Shown here in pieces: positions 1 through 6,214 of a stretch of 37,549 nt of DNA. The translations under genes were made by a program, and so were the position numbers. This stretch comes from an uncultured Prevotella sp. (GTDB taxonomy: Bacteria; Bacteroidota; Bacteroidia; Bacteroidales; Bacteroidaceae): the NCBI GenBank assembly GCA_900318395.1, contig ONKL01000026.1, positions 1 through 37,549 of the forward strand. Reading direction: 5' to 3'. The notes beneath the pieces were generated by a model, which was not told the origin of the DNA, searched no databases, and was given only the letters and a program-made list of their open reading frames with translations. The stretch's first letter is position 1. The number at the start of each line of letters is the position of its first letter.

Positions 1-329
1 TGATCGGCAACGGCTGTGCCAAGCTGTATGATCCTGAGACCGACAAGACCATCTCTGCCAGCATCGGCACCATCGGCAAGAACGACAAGACGGGTGCTGT
101 CGTGCAGAGCCTGAAGCTCCTGGCACAGGCTACTGGTGAGTACACTCGTGAGGAGCTGAACAAGGTGGCCAAGTTGGGCTGGACTGACAAGGCTGCTGCC
201 GAGATCGCAGCTGCCAAGGCCGAGGCCATCGGCGGTGGTTCTAACTCAGGTGGTAATTCTCAGGGTGGTAACGACTCGGGCGACGGTCCTACCAATAACG
301 ATGGCGACGGTCCAACTAACGAGCCTTAA
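1..329 (+). CDS. C-terminal part of an unrecognised protein with a Gly/Asn/Asp-rich tail
   Basis: The reading frame is open from base 3 to the TAA at 327-329, so the gene begins outside the window; the GTG at 102 is internal and not a convincing start. The visible 108 residues have a mixed alpha-helical part (…TGEYTREELNKVAKLGWTDK…, then an Ala/Lys/Glu-rich helix) and end in a low-complexity tail of Gly, Asn, Ser and Asp with a GDGPTN repeat. I do not recognise the family. Disordered tails of this type occur on HU-like proteins that often precede smalltalk genes in Bacteroidales, and a smalltalk gene follows here, but the visible part shows no HU signature. The stop codon lies inside a 12-bp direct repeat that flanks a palindromic insertion. 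Confidence 0.6.
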   Translation, partial: IGNGCAKLYDPETDKTISASIGTIGKNDKTGAVVQSLKLLAQATGEYTREELNKVAKLGWTDKAAAEIAAAKAEAIGGGSNSGGNSQGGNDSGDGPTNNDGDGPTNEP

Positions 330-420
330 TCGAGGGGTGCACTCTGGGGTCAGGCCCCAAAGTAAAGTCGCTCGCGACTGTACTTTGGCGCCAGACCCGG
401 GGGCTGCGCCTTAATCGAGG
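324..420. repeat. Palindromic REP pair (BIME-like) flanked by 12-bp direct repeats
   Basis: CCTTAATCGAGG occurs at 324-335 and again, identical, at 409-420. Between them lies a near-perfect palindrome: 347-371 pairs with 374-398 (22 of 25 positions, 2-nt centre). The left arm contains GGGGTCAGGCCCC, the reverse complement of a REP-like core found at three other places in this window; the right arm is a diverged opposite-orientation copy. The arrangement looks like a roughly 73-bp non-coding insertion with a target duplication carrying the upstream stop codon. It could also act as a terminator-like hairpin, but no T-run follows. Confidence 0.7.
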
Positions 421-438
421 AACGAAACATTAATTAGG

Positions 439-499
439 CACGGATTCACACGGCTCTCTTTGAGAGACACGGCTGAATAAAAAGCAGTGAAAATCCGTG
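439..499. other. Structured leader upstream of the smalltalk gene
   Basis: CACGGATT at 439-446 pairs with AATCCGTG at 492-499, and inside this lies a CTCTC-TTT-GAGAG hairpin (454-466) with CACGG on both sides. Short CACGGATT units facing each other resemble the other minisatellite arms in this window. No clear -7 box is seen. The role is unknown; it may be a structured 5' leader. Confidence 0.4.
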
Positions 500-514
500 A
501 AAAAAGAAACGCGT

Positions 515-616
515 ATGACAAAGAAAGAAACATTGAAATGGGTTGTGCAGATCATCGCATCTGTGGCGTCTGCCATCCTAACCGCACTCGGCGCTACGTC
601 CTGCATGGGAATGTAG
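515..616 (+). CDS. Smalltalk-type mini-protein (33 aa)
   Basis: The short frame encodes 33 residues: a basic start (MTKKETLKW), one hydrophobic helix (VVQIIASVASAILTALGA) and the ending TSCMGM. Length, Trp position and the TSC ending match what I remember of the Bacteroidetes smalltalk family, tiny proteins usually found beside HU-like DNA-binding protein genes; their function is not known. ATSC just before the end is close to a lipobox, so signal peptidase II processing would leave only a lipidated tetrapeptide; this is conjecture. The gene sits downstream of a structured leader and is followed after 24 nt by a strong terminator. It is too short for most gene callers. The start is the only ATG giving the family pattern. 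Confidence 0.75.
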   Translation: MTKKETLKWVVQIIASVASAILTALGATSCMGM

Positions 617-617
617 G

Positions 618-641
618 AAAAGGTAAAAAAGTAAAAAGGTA
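618..641. repeat. Three-unit 8-bp minisatellite (AAAAGGTA)
   Basis: Three consecutive 8-mers, AAAAGGTA, AAAAAGTA and AAAAGGTA, lie between the smalltalk stop and the terminator hairpin. A closely related array (AGAAGGTA twice, then AAAAGGCA) occurs inside the DUF4831 gene at 22075-22098. Confidence 0.55.
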
Positions 642-684
642 AAAATAGAGGGGCATCCGAATGGGGTGCGCCTCTATTTTTTTG
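641..684. terminator. Bidirectional intrinsic terminator between smalltalk and antitoxin genes
   Basis: AAAAATAGAGG (641-651) pairs perfectly with CCTCTATTTTT (671-681). The stem continues inward past one G-G mismatch with GCATCC against GGGTGC (one G-T wobble). A T-run follows on the plus strand and another on the minus strand, which suits the convergent genes on either side. A related hairpin is at 35744-35782. Confidence 0.8.
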
Positions 685-707
685 CAACTTAGGGTCTGGC
701 CCCAGAG
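679..707 (+). repeat. REP-like element copy 2, directly after a terminator
   Basis: TTTTTGCAACTTAGGGTCTG followed by GCCCCAGAG. It differs by a few bases from the copies at 1634-1664 and 35781-35811, and overlaps the T-run of the terminator. Confidence 0.65.
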
Positions 708-724
708 AGAATGAATTGTCGCCC

Positions 725-991
725 TCACTTAACAACGACAACAAGTCTGCTGCCGATAGCCGTCTCTATTCTGGCAATAGTGCCCGTGGTGAAATTGTGC
801 CTGCCAGTTAGCCATTTCGACACCTCGGAGTCACGCTTTCCCAGTCTCTTTGCCAGTTCATGCTGCGTTATGCCCTTCTCCCTCAGAACTGCATCAAGCC
901 TCTCTGCTATTCCGTAGGAAAGCTCAAACTCGGCTCTCTGCTCTTCTGGTATGTTTGAAAGGCATTGTCTGAACAACTCGTTTGTTACCAT
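725..991 (-). CDS. XRE-family helix-turn-helix antitoxin (HigA-like)
   Basis: This 88-residue protein has a helical N-terminus (about 1-30) and a Cro/C1-type helix-turn-helix at about 38-75: GITQHELAKRLGKRDSEVSK is the recognisable core, followed by WLTGRHNFTTGTIARIETAI. It would bind DNA and neutralise the toxin encoded 23 nt upstream in the same operon. Toxin first, antitoxin second is the HigBA order. It ends at the same intergenic spot as the smalltalk gene and shares its bidirectional terminator. A palindromic operator candidate lies upstream of the toxin gene, which fits the autoregulation usual for such pairs. A stand-alone regulator is possible, but the tight pairing makes an antitoxin more likely. 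Confidence 0.75.
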   Translation of the reverse strand: MVTNELFRQCLSNIPEEQRAEFELSYGIAERLDAVLREKGITQHELAKRLGKRDSEVSKWLTGRHNFTTGTIARIETAIGSRLVVVVK

Positions 992-1014
992 CTTTCTAGA
1001 AATTATATGTGTTC

Positions 1015-1491
1015 CTAAATAGAGAAAGTCGCGCTCTCAATGTCCGTTATCACGTTCTTCTCTATCCTGACCTTTCCCCTGCGTTGCGCTTCAAGCAATG
1101 CTTTGTCAAAAGACTGCAAGTCTGTCACATAGCCAAGAAGTTTCGGATCATCTTCATACGTCCTTGTTGTCTTCACTCCTCCGTTGCCTAGAATGAGTAT
1201 CTGGTCGGATATTCTCAGACAGTACAGGCGCAACGATCTGGAATCTATGGCGAGAGCACCAACATTGTCACTCATCTTGCCCTCAATTCGGAAAAAACGC
1301 TCCAGTGCTCCCTTGTCGATAATTTTTGAGAGCGCGAGAAGGATGATGTTGAAGTCTCTGTTGTAAGTAGCATTGTCTTTGAACTCGCTCAAAAACTTCT
1401 CGTACTCACTCAGTTTGCTCCCATCAAAACAGATTGAATAAAGGCAGACATTATCGTTCTGCTCAATTGTCTTTAAAACAGTTTCTTTCAT
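1015..1491 (-). CDS. Putative RelE/HigB-like toxin with long N-terminal extension
   Basis: The protein has 158 residues. The C-terminal half (about 68-145) looks like a RelE/ParE fold: a basic start RFFRIEGKMSDNVGAL, then SLRLYCLRISDQILILGNGG, then a helical KALLEAQRR region. The N-terminal 65 residues (…LSEYEKFLSEFKDNATYNRDFNIILLALSKII…) are mostly helical and not part of classic RelE toxins of 90-110 residues. If it is a toxin, RelE relatives cut ribosome-bound mRNA. Assignment rests on the fold-like pattern and on the XRE gene immediately downstream; no catalytic residues can be named with confidence. The start ATG at 1491 lies 31 nt after a -7 box. The gene product could also belong to an uncharacterised partner family that is not toxic. 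Confidence 0.55.
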   Translation of the reverse strand: MKETVLKTIEQNDNVCLYSICFDGSKLSEYEKFLSEFKDNATYNRDFNIILLALSKIIDKGALERFFRIEGKMSDNVGALAIDSRSLRLYCLRISDQILILGNGGVKTTRTYEDDPKLLGYVTDLQSFDKALLEAQRRGKVRIEKNVITDIESATFSI

Positions 1492-1522
1492 ACTATAGTG
1501 TTTTTAGTTCTCAATCTCGTTG

Positions 1523-1565
1523 CAAAAATAATAAAAATCTCTTGTGAATTTCACTTTTAAGTGAA
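1523..1565 (-). promoter_or_regulatory. Promoter and palindromic operator of the toxin-antitoxin operon
   Basis: On the minus strand a -7 box TATTTTTG lies at 1530-1523. Just upstream are overlapping palindromes built from three GTGAA/TTCAC half-sites: GTGAATTTCAC (1544-1554) and TTCACTTTTAAGTGAA (1550-1565). They cover the expected -33 region, where an XRE antitoxin would block transcription. No clear TTTG -33 box is present. Confidence 0.55.
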
Positions 1566-1633
1566 GATTTACAATTATTTAAGGATAGACATATTGTCAT
1601 CTCCCATCATCACGATCGGCGAGTCCCTTTACC

Positions 1634-1664
1634 TTTTTGCAACTTGGGGCCTGACCCCAGAGGG
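1634..1664 (+). repeat. REP-like element copy 3
   Basis: TTTTTGCAACTTGGGGCCTG followed by ACCCCAGAGGG. This is the cleanest copy of the window's REP-like family, with the perfect small palindrome GGGGCCTGACCCC apart from its centre. It stands alone, without the terminator hairpin that accompanies copies 2 and 4. Confidence 0.65.
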
Positions 1665-1704
1665 AAATTCGTCGAAAAAAATCCAGGAAGTCGTCGAAAT
1701 CCAT

Positions 1705-1735
1705 TTTGAACGAGAGGGAAATCATCATACCTTTG
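1705..1735 (+). promoter_or_regulatory. Bacteroidota promoter of the beta-barrel receptor gene
   Basis: A -33 box TTTG (1705-1708) and a -7 box TACCTTTG (1728-1735) are separated by 19 nt, matching the consensus used by the primary sigma factor of Bacteroidota. The start codon is about 40 nt downstream. Confidence 0.75.
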
Positions 1736-1776
1736 CAGCGTCGTTTTTTAGATAATAAAAACAAAAGAACAAATAT

Positions 1777-4230
1777 ATGAAACAGGTTAGAGTTTTTTTC
1801 GTGATGATGGTGATGATGATGACATCACAGGTGATGATGGCCCAGACGACGGTGAAGGGCGTGTTGATGGACGAGACGCTGGGAGAGGCTGAGCCCTTTG
1901 CCACCGTACGCGTGTTCAAGGCGGGCAAGACGGAGAAGCCCGTCGCCATGTTCCTGACCAACGAGAACGGTGAGTTCAAGCAGGAGGTGAAGGGCAAGGG
2001 GCGCTTCGACATCGTGTTCAGCAGCATCGGCAAGGAGGATCTGAAGCAGACCGTCACGCTCGGACAGGAGAACCCGCTCGACATGGGTACCCTATATATT
2101 AAGGAGAACGCCACGATGCTGAAGGGCGTGGAGATCGTTGCCCAGAAGCCGCTGGTGAAGATGGATGTCGACAAGATGACCTACAACGTGGCTGAGGACG
2201 AGGACTCGAAGTCGAACACCGTGCTCGACATGCTGCGCAAGGTGCCGATGGTGACCGTTGACGGACAGGATAACATCACCGTGAACGGCTCGTCATCCTT
2301 CAAAGTCTATGTGGACGGCATGCCTAACATGATGTTCTCGTCGAACCCCTCGATGGTGTTCAAGAGTATGCCGGCCACTGCCGTGAAGAGCATCGAGGTG
2401 CTGACCAATCCCGGTGCGAAATATGATGCCGAGGGCGCTGCGGGCGTGCTGAACATCGTCATGAACAAGCAGAACGGACAGAGCGCGCAGAGCATGAACG
2501 GCTACAACGGAACGGTACGCGCTTCGGCGGGCAACAAGCAGCTCGGCGCAAGCGTGTTCCTGAACGGACAGCAGGGCAAGTTCTCGTACAGCGCCAACGT
2601 GATGACCTCGTATAACAAGCCAGGCAACACCATCACCGAGACCGAACAGCTGCAGGACAACGGCAACAGCCAGCTGCTGACGTCGGACAACGACCTGAAG
2701 ACGCCGTTCACCATGGGAAGTCTGACGCTCGGCTATCAGATAGACTCGATGAACGTGCTGAACCTCACGGCGCAGGTGAACTCGATGTCGATGAAGACAA
2801 ACGGTACCTCGATGACCACCATCAACAACGGACAAGGCACCGGATTCAGCTACGGCAGCACGACGGACATGAAGAACTCGCGCACCTCGTTCAACGGAAG
2901 CCTGGACTACCAGCGATTCTTCAATCAGGATCACACGCAGTCGCTGGCGCTGACCTATCAGCTGAGCTACAACCCCACCAAGACGGAGATGACCAACAAC
3001 TTCAATACACAGTCGACGCTGATGGATCTGACTAACCGCTACTCGGACAATAAGAACAAAACGACAAGCCACACCTTCCAGCTGGACTACACGATGCCCC
3101 TAAGCAAGGGACAGACGCTGAGCCTCGGAGGCAAGCTGCAGCTGCACGACGCCACCGCCGACTCGAAATACTATCTGAAGGACGTCTACGACCCCAGCAC
3201 GAGCAGCGACTATGAGTATAAGAACTCGATCCTGGCTGGCTACGGCGAGTATGCTGGCAACTTCAACAAGGTGGGCGTGAAGGCTGGCGTGCGCTACGAG
3301 CATACCTGGCAGGACGTGGAGTATCACCTGGGCAACGGCGAGGACTTCAAGAAGAACTACGGCAGCCTCGTGCCTTCTGCCAGTCTGCAGTTCACACTCT
3401 CGCAAGGCTCTAACCTCGGACTGACCTACAACATGCGCATCTCGCGCCCCGGTATCAGCTACCTGAACCCCTACGTAGACAAGACGAACCCCATCGCCAT
3501 CAGCTACGGTAACCCTGAGCTCGACGTGGAGAAGAACCACAACCTGTCGCTCGTCTACAACCTCTACACACCAAAACTGATGGTGAACCTGAACCTGCAC
3601 CACAACTTCGTGGACAACGCCATCTCGCAGTACAGTTTCTACGACGCTGAGAACCTGCTCAACACGACTTACGGCAACATCGTGAAGCGCCACCAGACGG
3701 GACTGAACGGCTACGTGAACTACCTGCTGACTAAGGACACACGAATCTTCTTCAACGGCGGCGTGAACTATACCGACCTGAGCAGCGACGCGCTCGCACA
3801 GAGCAACAGCGGATGGACAGCCAACGCGATGGTAGGACTGCAGCAGACGCTGCCCTGGGACCTGAAGCTCAGCGCCTTTGCCATCACATCGACCAAGAGC
3901 TATACCCTGCAGGGATGGAGCGGTGGATTCAACATACTCACCGCTACCCTCTCGAAGTCGCTGCTGAAAGACAAGCTCACCATTGGCGTGCAGGGAATCG
4001 TCGGACTGAACAAAGGTGGCAAGCTGAATATCGAGAGCGAGAATCGCGGCAAGGACTTCGTGAGCCGCTCAAGCGTCAAGGTGCCCATCTACGGCGTGAC
4101 ACTCACCGTCAGCTACACCTTCGGTAACTCGAAAGTGAAGGCCAAGCAGCACACCAGCCGCGTGGAGAACGACTTCATCGAGCAGCAGTCGCAGGGCGAG
4201 GTAATCAACAACGTGGGCAATGTGCAGTAA
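1777..4230 (+). CDS. Outer-membrane beta-barrel receptor (TonB-dependent receptor-like, OMP_b-brl_3 type)
   Basis: The 817-residue protein starts with a Met-rich signal peptide ending …MMAQ (about 1-23). A carboxypeptidase-regulatory-like beta-sandwich follows (about 24-110: TVKGVLMDETLGEAEPFATV…), then a plug-like domain (about 120-230, with VLDMLRKVPMVTVDG and an AAGVLNIV segment) and a long barrel rich in aromatic, Asn and Thr residues. This layout fits the outer-membrane beta-barrel family (PF14905) of Bacteroidota, which resembles TonB-dependent receptors; the cargo cannot be read from sequence. It has its own promoter and is followed after 56 nt by a LytS/LytTR pair with a separate promoter. 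There is no SusD partner, so glycan import is not implied. Confidence 0.85.
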   Translation: MKQVRVFFVMMVMMMTSQVMMAQTTVKGVLMDETLGEAEPFATVRVFKAGKTEKPVAMFLTNENGEFKQEVKGKGRFDIVFSSIGKEDLKQTVTLGQENPLDMGTLYIKENATMLKGVEIVAQKPLVKMDVDKMTYNVAEDEDSKSNTVLDMLRKVPMVTVDGQDNITVNGSSSFKVYVDGMPNMMFSSNPSMVFKSMPATAVKSIEVLTNPGAKYDAEGAAGVLNIVMNKQNGQSAQSMNGYNGTVRASAGNKQLGASVFLNGQQGKFSYSANVMTSYNKPGNTITETEQLQDNGNSQLLTSDNDLKTPFTMGSLTLGYQIDSMNVLNLTAQVNSMSMKTNGTSMTTINNGQGTGFSYGSTTDMKNSRTSFNGSLDYQRFFNQDHTQSLALTYQLSYNPTKTEMTNNFNTQSTLMDLTNRYSDNKNKTTSHTFQLDYTMPLSKGQTLSLGGKLQLHDATADSKYYLKDVYDPSTSSDYEYKNSILAGYGEYAGNFNKVGVKAGVRYEHTWQDVEYHLGNGEDFKKNYGSLVPSASLQFTLSQGSNLGLTYNMRISRPGISYLNPYVDKTNPIAISYGNPELDVEKNHNLSLVYNLYTPKLMVNLNLHHNFVDNAISQYSFYDAENLLNTTYGNIVKRHQTGLNGYVNYLLTKDTRIFFNGGVNYTDLSSDALAQSNSGWTANAMVGLQQTLPWDLKLSAFAITSTKSYTLQGWSGGFNILTATLSKSLLKDKLTIGVQGIVGLNKGGKLNIESENRGKDFVSRSSVKVPIYGVTLTVSYTFGNSKVKAKQHTSRVENDFIEQQSQGEVINNVGNVQ

Positions 4231-4247
4231 AAATATCAAGGAATATA

Positions 4248-4279
4248 TTTGGTAGTTTAATCGTTAATTCGTAATTTTG
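4248..4279 (+). promoter_or_regulatory. Promoter of the LytS-like kinase gene, almost leaderless
   Basis: TTTG at 4248-4251 and TAATTTTG at 4272-4279 are spaced by 20 nt. The ATG at 4287 begins only 7 nt after the -7 box, so the predicted leader is about 4 nt, too short for a ribosome-binding site. Confidence 0.7.
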
Positions 4280-4286
4280 CAGTCGT

Positions 4287-5411
4287 ATGAAGGAATTCTT
4301 GAAAGATCTTTATGAGGCAATGGGGGGAAGACACCTTTCGCTGTGGCTGGTGCAGATTGCCGTGTGGGCCATCATCATCCTGGCCCTCCCAATGGCCACA
4401 TGGCTCAGCACGCAGGACGCAGGAGCTGCCAAGACATCATTCAATGTCGTGTTTGACCTGCTGCTGTCGCCGTTCCTGATCTATTTCGCGAACTTCTACC
4501 TGTTCGGCCCTATCCTGTTCTTCGCGGATGAAAAGGAAGCCCGTGCTTTCCGCCTTTACAACAAACTGAGCAACCGGATGCGCTACCTGATCTTCGCCCT
4601 GTGTAATCTGATTGCGATTCCATTGTTCAACAGCAAGTTCTTCATGCTATGGTTCCATCGTAACAGCATCCCCAATATGCCCGAGATGACTACTAACATG
4701 TGGATCGGTTTCTTCGGTGGCATGTTTATGTTCTTTCTGCTCAACTGCATCGTGGCAGCGATCGCCATCGGCATCCGCCACTTCATACGCACCCGCCAGA
4801 TACGTCAGCAGCTGAAGGACGAACAAGCCAAGCACACGGAGGCAGAGCTCGCCTGGCTGAAGAATCAGATTAACCCCCACTTCCTCTTCAATACGCTGAA
4901 CAACATCTCGAGCCTCACGCAGATCGACCCCGATGCCGCTCAGGATGCCATCGCACAGCTCTCAGACCTATTGCGCTATGCGATGTACGAGACCAACAAG
5001 AAGACAGTGCCCATCAGCGGAGAGGTGGAATTCATGCGCAACTATATCTCGCTGATGAAGCTGCGCTGCAACGAGAAGACGGAGGTGAAGACCACCTTCG
5101 ACATCGCGCAGGATGTGGAGATTGCGCCGCTGCTCTTCATCTCGCTCATCGAGAACGCCTTCAAGCACGGCGTGAGCAGCAGTCGGAGTTCGATGATCGA
5201 CATCCATCTGGAACAAGAAGACGGCAGTATCGTCTTCGCCTGCGACAACACGAATTATCCCAAGGACGACGCTGACCGCAGTGGCTCGGGCATTGGCATT
5301 GAGAACACCCGCCGCCGACTCGACCTGATGTATGCCGACCACTACTCGTGGCAGCAGTGGCTTGAGGATGACATCTACCACGTCAGGGTTACATTAAACA
5401 TTAAAGATTAA
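4287..5411 (+). CDS. LytS-family sensor histidine kinase
   Basis: This 374-residue membrane kinase has four hydrophobic segments (about 19-40, 55-80, 98-116 and 137-163), a short coiled region, and the His_kinase domain of the LytS/YehU family. His198 in NQINPHFLFNTLNNI is the phospho-acceptor. The ATP-binding part shows the N-box ENAFKHG and a glycine box GSGIGIENTRRRLDLMY. It has no separate sensory domain, so the signal is likely sensed in or near the membrane. The regulator gene starts 2 nt after its stop, which indicates one operon and a cognate pair. Unlike E. coli LytS it lacks a GAF domain. Confidence 0.92.
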   Translation: MKEFLKDLYEAMGGRHLSLWLVQIAVWAIIILALPMATWLSTQDAGAAKTSFNVVFDLLLSPFLIYFANFYLFGPILFFADEKEARAFRLYNKLSNRMRYLIFALCNLIAIPLFNSKFFMLWFHRNSIPNMPEMTTNMWIGFFGGMFMFFLLNCIVAAIAIGIRHFIRTRQIRQQLKDEQAKHTEAELAWLKNQINPHFLFNTLNNISSLTQIDPDAAQDAIAQLSDLLRYAMYETNKKTVPISGEVEFMRNYISLMKLRCNEKTEVKTTFDIAQDVEIAPLLFISLIENAFKHGVSSSRSSMIDIHLEQEDGSIVFACDNTNYPKDDADRSGSGIGIENTRRRLDLMYADHYSWQQWLEDDIYHVRVTLNIKD

Positions 5412-5413
5412 AG

Positions 5414-6211
5414 ATGAGCTTGAGTTGTATGATCGTCGATGACGAGCCGCTGGCGGTGAAACTGCTGGAGTCGTTTGTAGCCAAGACCCCTGATCTGGAG
5501 TTGCTAGGATCGTATACCGACTCCGTAGAAGCAATCAATGCCATCAGGGAGAAGCGGCCGCAGCTGCTCTTCCTCGATATCCAGATGCCCGACCTCAACG
5601 GGATGGAGCTGGCCCACATGCTGCCTGAGGGGACGAAGGTGATCTTTACCACCGCCTTCAAGGAGTATGCCTTTGAGAGCTACGAGGTGAGCGCGCTCGA
5701 CTTCCTGCTGAAGCCCATCCGCTATAACAAGTTCCTCGCCGCAGTGGAGAAGGCGAAGGGGTTCTTTTCGAGGAATGTGGAAGGTGGAATGTGGAATGAG
5801 AATTGTTCTGCTATGGACAATTCGCAGCAAGGTAATCTCATTCCACATTCCACATTCCACATTCCACAAACTATCTTCTTAAAAGTCGACGGTGAATACC
5901 GGCAGGTGGCGCTCGAGAGGATTATCTATGTCTGTGGTATGAAGGATTACGTGATGTTCTACCTCGAAGGCGAGCGGAAGGCCCTGATAACGCACCTGAC
6001 GATGAAAGCGGTGGAGGACATGCTGCCCCAGCAGCTCTTCATGCGCGTGAACCGCTCGTATATCGTGGCGCTCGACAAGATCCGCAAGGTAGACCGTAAC
6101 GACTGTATCTATATCGGGGAGGAAGGCACTTCGGCAGAGATTATCCGCGTCACAGAAGCATACCGCGAGACTTTCCAGCAGTATCTGCAGTCGAAATTCC
6201 CTGGTGCCTGA
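5414..6211 (+). CDS. LytTR-family response regulator with repeat-derived linker
   Basis: The 265-residue protein has a receiver domain (1-117; acidic DDEP at the start, phospho-acceptor Asp55 in FLDIQMPD, and the KPI motif) and a LytTR DNA-binding domain (about 152-265: FLKVDGEYRQVALERIIYV…, MRVNRSYIVALDKI). LytTR proteins bind direct repeats upstream of their targets. The linker between the domains, about residues 120-151, is encoded by a 94-bp inverted repeat of GGAATGT-type units and reads NVEGGMWNEN… and LIPHSTFHIPQ. The frame is kept, so the protein is probably functional with an enlarged linker. The gene is translationally close to the kinase gene and ends 3 nt from the convergent DUF6377-type gene, with no terminator between them. 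Confidence 0.92.
   Translation: MSLSCMIVDDEPLAVKLLESFVAKTPDLELLGSYTDSVEAINAIREKRPQLLFLDIQMPDLNGMELAHMLPEGTKVIFTTAFKEYAFESYEVSALDFLLKPIRYNKFLAAVEKAKGFFSRNVEGGMWNENCSAMDNSQQGNLIPHSTFHIPQTIFLKVDGEYRQVALERIIYVCGMKDYVMFYLEGERKALITHLTMKAVEDMLPQQLFMRVNRSYIVALDKIRKVDRNDCIYIGEEGTSAEIIRVTEAYRETFQQYLQSKFPGA
5772..5865. repeat. In-frame inverted minisatellite hairpin inside the response-regulator gene
   Basis: Bases 5772-5801 pair with 5836-5865 at 29 of 30 positions (mismatch 5783/5854), leaving a 34-nt loop. The arms consist of tandem GTGGAAT / ATTCCAC units; the right arm extends one more partial unit. The element lies exactly between receiver and LytTR domains and adds whole codons. Confidence 0.85.
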
Positions 6212-6214
6212 CCA

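Noticed and set aside
430-744. 104-residue minus-strand frame
   Set aside because: It lies opposite the smalltalk gene and reads through the terminator, the AAAAGGTA array and a REP copy; its FYFFTF stretch is just the translated repeat.
1561-1755. 64-residue plus-strand frame upstream of the beta-barrel receptor
   Set aside because: It runs through the toxin-antitoxin operator, a REP copy and the receptor's promoter, and its protein has no recognisable pattern.
2293-3072. 259-residue minus-strand frame
   Set aside because: Antisense to the beta-barrel receptor; Val/His/Arg-rich shadow of its codon use.
5414-6211. Response regulator gene as a pseudogene because of the repeat
   Set aside because: The frame is unbroken and both domains are complete on either side of the repeat.
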